The translations under genes and the position numbers were made by a program. Below the pieces are notes generated by a model that had not been told where the DNA came from, searched no databases, and saw only the letters and a program-made list of their open reading frames with translations. A DNA stretch of 64,000 bases from Phytophthora hibernalis (lineage: Eukaryota > Oomycota > Peronosporomycetes > Peronosporales > Peronosporaceae): assembly GCA_012656075.1 (NCBI GenBank), contig JAAKBF010000203.1:496001-560000 (forward strand), read 5' to 3'. Positions 59,215-64,000 of the stretch are shown here, piece after piece. The stretch's first letter is position 1. Every line of letters starts with the position of its first letter.

Positions 59215-60069
59215 ATGCCCCGCGACGACGACTTCTACGTGCGCTACTAGTGCGTACAGCGGTCACTTCTGTATGGAAATTGGTGGATGTGTTGCTGACT
59301 AAGACTGTTCGTCACTTGGACTATGCGTTTCCTCCCTACAGCGTCGGCCACCGAGGCAAGTTCGGCCATGAGTTTATGGAGTTCGAGTTCCGCGCCGACG
59401 GGAAGCTCCGCTACGCCAACAACTCCAACTACAAGAAGGACTCGATGATTCGCAAAGAAAGTGTGTGGCTGGCTGGCTGTTTATAGTGTACCTGTTGTGG
59501 TTATCGTCGCGTTTGAGCAGTGGATTAATGCGTGCGCTCTGGCTGCTGTTGCTTTTAGTCACGGTGTCCCAGTCGGTGGTCGACGAGGTGAAGCGGATCA
59601 TTAGCGACAGCGAAGTCACAAAGTACGTGCTAAAGACGGCTTTAATAGTGCAGCGTGGAGTGCTGACCTGTGAATGTGCTGTTGTGGCCAACAGAGAAGA
59701 TGACAAGGAGTGGCCCGAGCCGGACCGTGTCGGGCGGCAGGAGCTGGAGGTTGTGCTGGGCGACGACCACATTTCCTTCACGGTGCGTCTAGATTGAGTG
59801 CTTGTATATATCTTGGTTTCTTGTGCATCTGACGGAGGTTTTCTTTCTTGCAGTGCGCAAAGATTGGCTCTCTGCTGGACGTGCAGGATAGCAAGGACCC
59901 GGAAGGGTTGCGCGTGCTGTACTACTTGGTTCAGGATCTCAAGTGCCTGGTGTTCTCACTGATCACGCTGCACTTCAAGGTGCGTCTTATCCGCCGCTGT
60001 CTCCACTGTGGTCGCAGCTGTTTGCTCACGTCGTTTGTTGCTGCTGTCCAGATCAAGCCCATTCCGTAG
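59215..60069 (+). CDS. MAGOH: Mago nashi, exon junction complex core
   Basis: Core exon-junction-complex protein that binds Y14 and locks eIF4A3 on spliced mRNA. Six exons: 59215-59249, 59342-59460, 59559-59622, 59695-59782, 59854-59979 and 60052-60069, giving exactly 149 residues, the family length. Sequence includes DDDFYVRYYVGHRGKFGHEF, ADGKLRYANNSNYKKDSMIR, WPEPDRVGRQELEVVLGD and DPEGLRVLYYLVQDLKCLVF, ending HFKIKPIP. All introns are GT-AG (71-98 bases) and the frame is clean. ATG 59215 gives MPRDDDFY, as in other eukaryotes. The high conservation makes this one of the safest calls in the window. Confidence 0.98.
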
Positions 60070-60577
60070 GACGACGACACGGATCAAGTCAGCTCGCAGT
60101 CGAGCGAGCGATATGCAGACAAGTAGCAAGCGTCCACACAGCAATACAACAATTTTTGTGTTTCCTTGTTGCTGCGAGTCCTGCGTGGCAGGTTGCTTCT
60201 TCAAGCTGCATGTGTACCGTTCCAACTGGTACCGGTTCCGACGATCCCCGTCGAATCCGGTACCGAATTCGCCAAGCTTTTTCTCCCCACGGGCGGGCTG
60301 GGGGATCCATACAAAAACGCTGTCAGCACCGCGCGCCCTGCGAGAAAAGAAGCAGAACCAAAGCGAGAAGCAAGGAAGAAAGCGTCTTCCCAGTTTTCTA
60401 GCCGCAGCCAAGCCAACGCACCAACGCAGCACCAATTCGCCACCGACGTCCGTAGGGAATCAAACCCAGCGCCGACCGAATCGACGAGCAGAGAAGAGAC
60501 AGCAGACAACAGGATCCCGAGGGTTCTTCGAGTCAGCGAGCGGAACAAGAGACTTTTAGTAAGCAGAGACCAGCAAT
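60070..60577. other. Gap between MAGOH and RAB5
   Basis: No gene is recognised. It should carry the MAGOH 3' end and the RAB5 promoter and leader. Overlapping open frames on both strands look like chance products of the composition. Confidence 0.45.
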
Positions 60578-61434
60578 ATGTCGCAAGGCAAGACGTGCCA
60601 TTTCAAGCTGGTTCTGCTAGGTGACACGGCCGTGGGCAAGTCCTGCCTCGTCGTGAGGTTCGTCCGCGACGAGTTCTTCGAGTTCCAGGAGCCCACGATC
60701 GGAGGTAGGCGAGCAAGAAGGGGCGAAGCTTGAGTTTGGCAGTCGAAGTAGATGCGAGGGAGGGGGTTCTCTAACATGTTTGATTGTGCTGCATCGGTTA
60801 ATGATTTCTAGCTGCCTTTCTAACACAGACGGTCGGTCTTGAGGACGGATTGACGGTCAAGTTTGAGATCTGGGATACTGCAGGGCAAGGTGCGTCTTGT
60901 GTTGGCGCAATGCAGTGCAAAAGAGAAGACGGGATGGCTAACGTTCGTGTTTCCTTCGTTGACTGTAGAGAGATATCGCAGCTTGGCGCCGATGTATTAC
61001 CGCGGTGCCGCGGCTGCTATTGTTGTGTACGACGTGACCAACAAGGTACGGGTCAGCGCTGGTCGTCACCCAGTGATTTGGCAATTGGGCGCAGGGTACT
61101 AAGGCTAATACTGTTGTTAAAGGACTCGTTCACTGGCGCCAAGTCTTGGGTGAAGGAGCTGCAGCGCCGCGGTGACCCCAATGTTGTGATCGCTCTGGCC
61201 GGCAACAAGGCCGATCTGGAGGCGCGCCGTAAGGTGGAGTTTGAAGAGGCTCACCAGTACGCCGAGGACAACGATATCCTGCACATGGAGACGTCGGCCA
61301 AGACGGCTGTGAACGTGAAGGACCTATTTGTGGCCATTGCCAAGAGGCTGCCAAAAAATCCGCCCCAGCCCGAGCGCGAGGCGTTCCCTATCACTCCGCC
61401 ACAGGCTTCCAAGTCGAAGAGCGGATGCTGCTAG
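60578..61434 (+). CDS. RAB5: Rab5 GTPase
   Basis: Early-endosome Rab that controls homotypic fusion and endocytic traffic. Four exons, 60578-60704, 60812-60889, 60969-61045 and 61123-61434, giving 197 residues with no frame errors. Boxes: GDTAVGKS, the switch I block QEPTIGAAFLTQTV (the Rab5 form), WDTAGQERYRSLAPMYYRGA, NKAD and ETSAK. It ends SGCC, the double-Cys geranylgeranylation site. The QTVGLEDGLTVKFEIWDTAG block and AAAAIVVYDVTN are typical of Rab5 rather than Rab7 or Rab11. ATG 60578 gives MSQGKTCHFKLVLLG. It lies 508 bases after MAGOH on the same strand. Confidence 0.97.
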
Positions 61435-61991
61435 AGCCCTCACAGCTACTACCTACTGACTTATGGATCCTGCAGCTTCAATGCTCCAAGTTTCGCGACT
61501 CAAAAGGCCCCGAGAGTCCTTCTTCCTGGGGAAGGAGGAAGAGGACGTGAGAGGTGAGAAGGCAATCGGCAGAGAAAGGAAGAAACAGGAAGCTACCGCT
61601 GAAGATCAACGGTAGATGTAATGTGAGCTGTGTGGTTTTGGATAAGTACGGCCGCTCTAAGGATTTCATCAGCAAACTGCCCGAGCGTTTTTCAATTCGT
61701 GTGTGGCCGCGTCTTCCAAACCTCAGGAGCAGCAAAACAAAGCTCCTCCTCCGATCAGGGTGGGATCATAACAATCTTGTTTATTCGTCGCTGCAGGCAG
61801 CGGCGTAGCAAGGTAGCTAATCAAAGTTCAGGAAGGCAAGACGGCCGCCAGCTCCGTCTCGTCCCCTCCAGCTAATCATTCACGCAGTATGAGGCCGTCG
61901 CTGCTGGCGTGGCGCCGCCTCGATGCAAAAAGCCGCAGCTTGCGCTGTCCTCCTCACCGGTAGCGTGCTCGTGAGACGCTCCTGTGGTCGC
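61435..61991. other. Convergent gap between RAB5 and ORMDL
   Basis: This 557-base gap shows no recognised gene. Short open frames on both strands (for example 61554-61808) have no conserved look. It should contain both 3' regions. Confidence 0.45.
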
Positions 61992-62534
61992 TTAATTCTT
62001 CTTGTGGTCGTCAATGCCAACAGTCGAGTTGATGCCGAAGATTCGCACGCGGTCGAGCTCCGGCAGCTTGGCCAGGATGAGCGTCGCCCAGATGGGGAAG
62101 TTGATGAGCAGGTGGCGCGTGTCGTAATCCGTGGCGACCGAGGCGGCCAGGAAGAGGAACGTGGGGATCATCATGAGGAACTTCTTCGTGTTGGTCCACG
62201 GGTGGCCCTGGTCGATCTGCTCGTAGAACGTGAGCTCACGGTAGTCGCCCATTGAGTTGTCGTCGGGCGAGCCCTTAATCCAGTGCATGATGCCGAACGA
62301 GACCTGACAACGTCGCAATCAAATCAGTACAATCCCACGAAAACGATACTCACAAGGGAGGGAGGCAACGTACCACGCCGTGGATGACGTTCACCGCCGT
62401 TAGGGCGTCGCCATGGGAGGGAAGACGATGGGCATCGCCATGTACAGCGACGCCAGCAGCAAGATGTAGAAGGTCCAGAAGCCGCGGGAGTCCATCCAGT
62501 TGACGTTCTTGTTTGTGTCCACGTGGGCGGTCAT
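61992..62534 (-). CDS. ORMDL: ORMDL sphingolipid regulator
   Basis: ER membrane protein that inhibits serine palmitoyltransferase and so tunes sphingolipid synthesis. Two exons, 62534-62374 and 62303-61992, about 157 residues. Seen: MTAHVDTNKNVNWMDSRGFW, the usual NVNWMxSRG start of the family, a first pair of hydrophobic spans, then VSFGIMHWIKGSPDDN, ELTFYEQIDQG, TKKFLMMIPTFLFLAASVAT and PELDRVRIFGINST, the VRIFGIN C-terminal signature. One base is missing near 62400 in a C-run; adding it gives MATPLTAVNVIHGV and joins the exons in frame. No regulatory N-terminal Ser cluster like that of yeast Orm proteins is seen. Confidence 0.93.
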
Positions 62535-63695
62535 GCTGGCTGCAGTCAGTGGGTATGTGTGTATGTACTCTTGGGGTTTGTTGTGCTTGGGGTGCGTGCT
62601 CTGCTGTGTCGCTTGCGGTGCTCGTGTCGGGAGCTGCTCAGCGATCTCTTCTTCTCTTCTGTTTCGTTTTTATTGTGAGAGATTGTCACCCAAGATGATT
62701 TCGACACGCTGATTGGCGGATGCAACAGGAGTGATGGTTGAGCCTTCCCTACGACATAAAATAACAAGATATATGCAGTAAGATAGGATTTGGTTTCGGC
62801 ATGCGAATTGCATGCCGGATCCCACTGGAACGAAAGGCCAACACACTGTGTAAACGTACTTTCAGTGTCGAATCGAAAGCCCAGGGTGTCCTGTGACGAT
62901 TAATACTACGTAGTATAGTGACGAGCCGTAACCTAGGTACAGCCCAATAGCAGTTCGCCGGGACACAGCACGCGCATGGGTAAGCAGAGCACCAAACTGC
63001 AACTTGTACATTTAGTTCCATCCCATTGCCCAGGCCTCGTGCGCCGGACACAACGGACTTCCGTTGGCCAAGTTCCGGCAGCCCCGGATATTGCATTCTT
63101 TAAGTCGGCCGTGGCTGATGATCACTGGTGGTTCAGTAGCGGTAAGACCTCTCGCCGCAAGAACTCTGTTGCACTATTGCTCTGCGGTCCGTTGCTGATA
63201 GCGGGCCGTCGTTTGAATGATAGGCCGGCTGCATGGATCGTCGCTTGTGCAATCGATGGCGGACTCTCCATCGTGTCCGAGAAAAACAAATAGCTCGGTG
63301 GTTCGAGCGGATTAAGTTACGTCACAGTACTACCGGGATTGCAGCTCTTGTTGTCGAGCAGGGACCTTAGCGTGCTTACCGGTATTCTGCACGGCAGACT
63401 CGTGGACTATGGGACTTTCGGGTATTATGAATCCACCGTTATGAATTAGTGCGTGCCGTGGTGGTGGGGCATTTCGGTGCGTCAGACACAAGCCGTTAGC
63501 GTGCACCAAGTTACGACCCCCAAGTAGCTGCACCGCGGCTTGACACTGTGGAACCGGCAGCGACCTTTCGACTCCGGGATGGCGGTGCACTGCATGACAT
63601 CCTTTTGAATTACCTCGTCTGACAATTGGTCAAAATCGTGTCTTCTTTCTACCAATCACAATCCATCGAATTAATTCCTGACTTGACCCCCGAAG
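62535..63695. other. Gap between ORMDL and TRAPPC8
   Basis: This is a 1.16 kb gap between divergent genes. A 105-codon plus-strand frame (62976-63293, MGKQSTKLQLVHLVPSHCPG) is the only long frame with an ATG and shows no known domain; I do not call it. A minus-strand frame (62749-63096) overlaps it. The GC content falls in parts, but no repeat family is evident. Confidence 0.35.
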
Positions 63696-64000
63696 ATGGA
63701 GTCCCTGGAGAGCTGGGTGCAGGACACGTTCGCGCCTGTGGTGCTCACGAGTGCCACGTCCGAGGCCGAGCGCATCGCGCAGAAGAACAACCTGTCCATC
63801 GCCGACCTGCTCAACGGCTTCGCGCGCTTGGAGGACGCCGACGCGCCGCTGCGCTCCGTGACGCACCCGATCCAACTCGCGCGCTTCAACTTTCGCTTCC
63901 TGGCCGCCAGCCAGTTCCGTCCGCTGGACGTGGGGAGGCCACCGAGCAGCTGAACGCCAGCATCAAGCGCCATCCGCCGCGCCACGACGCCGCGTCCGCC
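63696..64000 (+). CDS. TRAPPC8: TRAPPC8, N-terminal fragment cut by the window edge
   Basis: Start of the TRAPP III subunit used in autophagy and ER-Golgi traffic. The fragment MESLESWVQDTFAPVVLTSA, then AERIAQKNNLSIADLLNGFA aligns with the first residues of animal TRAPPC8 (F-P-V...AERL...NNLSF-ELL-PF). The frame breaks near 63933-63936. One added G in GGGG turns a stop after RPPSS into LDVGEATEQLNASIKRHPPR, which stays open to the end of the window. Only the N-terminal ~100 residues of a protein of more than 1000 are visible. Confidence 0.8.

Noticed and set aside
60166..60624. 152-codon frame upstream of and overlapping RAB5
   Set aside because: It overlaps the sure RAB5 start in another frame and has no conserved features; it lies in the probable leader.
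62976..63293. 105-codon frame between ORMDL and TRAPPC8
   Set aside because: It has an ATG but no domain, no intron signals and an overlapping frame on the other strand; not enough to call a gene.
1..64000. CRISPR arrays, tRNA or rRNA genes, and autonomous transposons
   Set aside because: No regularly spaced short repeats, no cloverleaf or rRNA-like sequence and no transposase or reverse-transcriptase motifs were seen by eye. A tRNA or covariance-model search would settle small RNAs.

Overview
This 64 kb window reads as nuclear DNA of an oomycete, most likely Phytophthora or a close relative. Genes are densely packed on both strands, GC-rich, and split by short GT-AG introns of about 50-110 bases, often with GTRNGT donors and CTAAC-like branch sites. 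The gene set is eukaryotic housekeeping. An intact-looking intraflagellar transport gene (IFT172) fits an organism with flagellated zoospores. The assignment to oomycetes is inference from architecture and protein flavour; no marker gene is present.

Layout, left to right: a type II PI4-kinase-like gene (420-2247, +); a METTL21-type methyltransferase (2432-3293, +); GNL1-like GTPase (3392-5970, -) divergent from IFT172 (6133-11541, +); a decayed patch with a perfect 43-base hairpin and a GH16 KRE6/SKN1 pseudogene (about 12035-12650); a giant near-perfect palindrome (13492-18452) whose 2.48 kb arms each carry a PIGC gene; a SHAQKYF-type Myb gene (19704-20918, +); TSEN54 (-); a KDM4-like JmjN/JmjC/PHD/Tudor-knot demethylase (22044-24555, -); a large unrecognised membrane-associated protein (24677-27745, -); ARL1 (-); INTS3 (28775-32548, -); a giant HECT E3 ligase (32857-46955, +); a leucine-rich-repeat protein (-); an SPX-domain anion/phosphate transporter (48843-51911, +); VPS52 (-); GCN5 (-); an AT-rich island; a small unrecognised gene (+); a DP (E2F partner) factor (-); MAGOH (+); RAB5 (+); ORMDL (-); and the 5' end of TRAPPC8 (+), cut by the window edge.

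Two properties cut across the whole window. First, nearly every long gene is broken by single-base frame changes, about 45 in all. Almost all have the sign of a missing base, and most lie in short homopolymers; restoring one base recovers the conserved protein. This points to deletion-type consensus errors in the sequence rather than to pseudogenes. Second, the 5 kb palindrome has a 3-base spacer, and its arms differ only by six small indels with no substitution seen. It is either a very recent inverted duplication or a fold-back assembly artefact.

The genes do not form an operon or a pathway cluster. Themes that recur are membrane traffic (ARL1, VPS52, RAB5, TRAPPC8, PI4-kinase), chromatin and transcription (KDM4-like, GCN5, INTS3, DP, Myb), and lipid or GPI synthesis in the ER (PIGC, ORMDL). 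Several neighbours are divergent pairs sharing 160-310 base promoters (GNL1/IFT172, INTS3/HECT ligase, DP/MAGOH).
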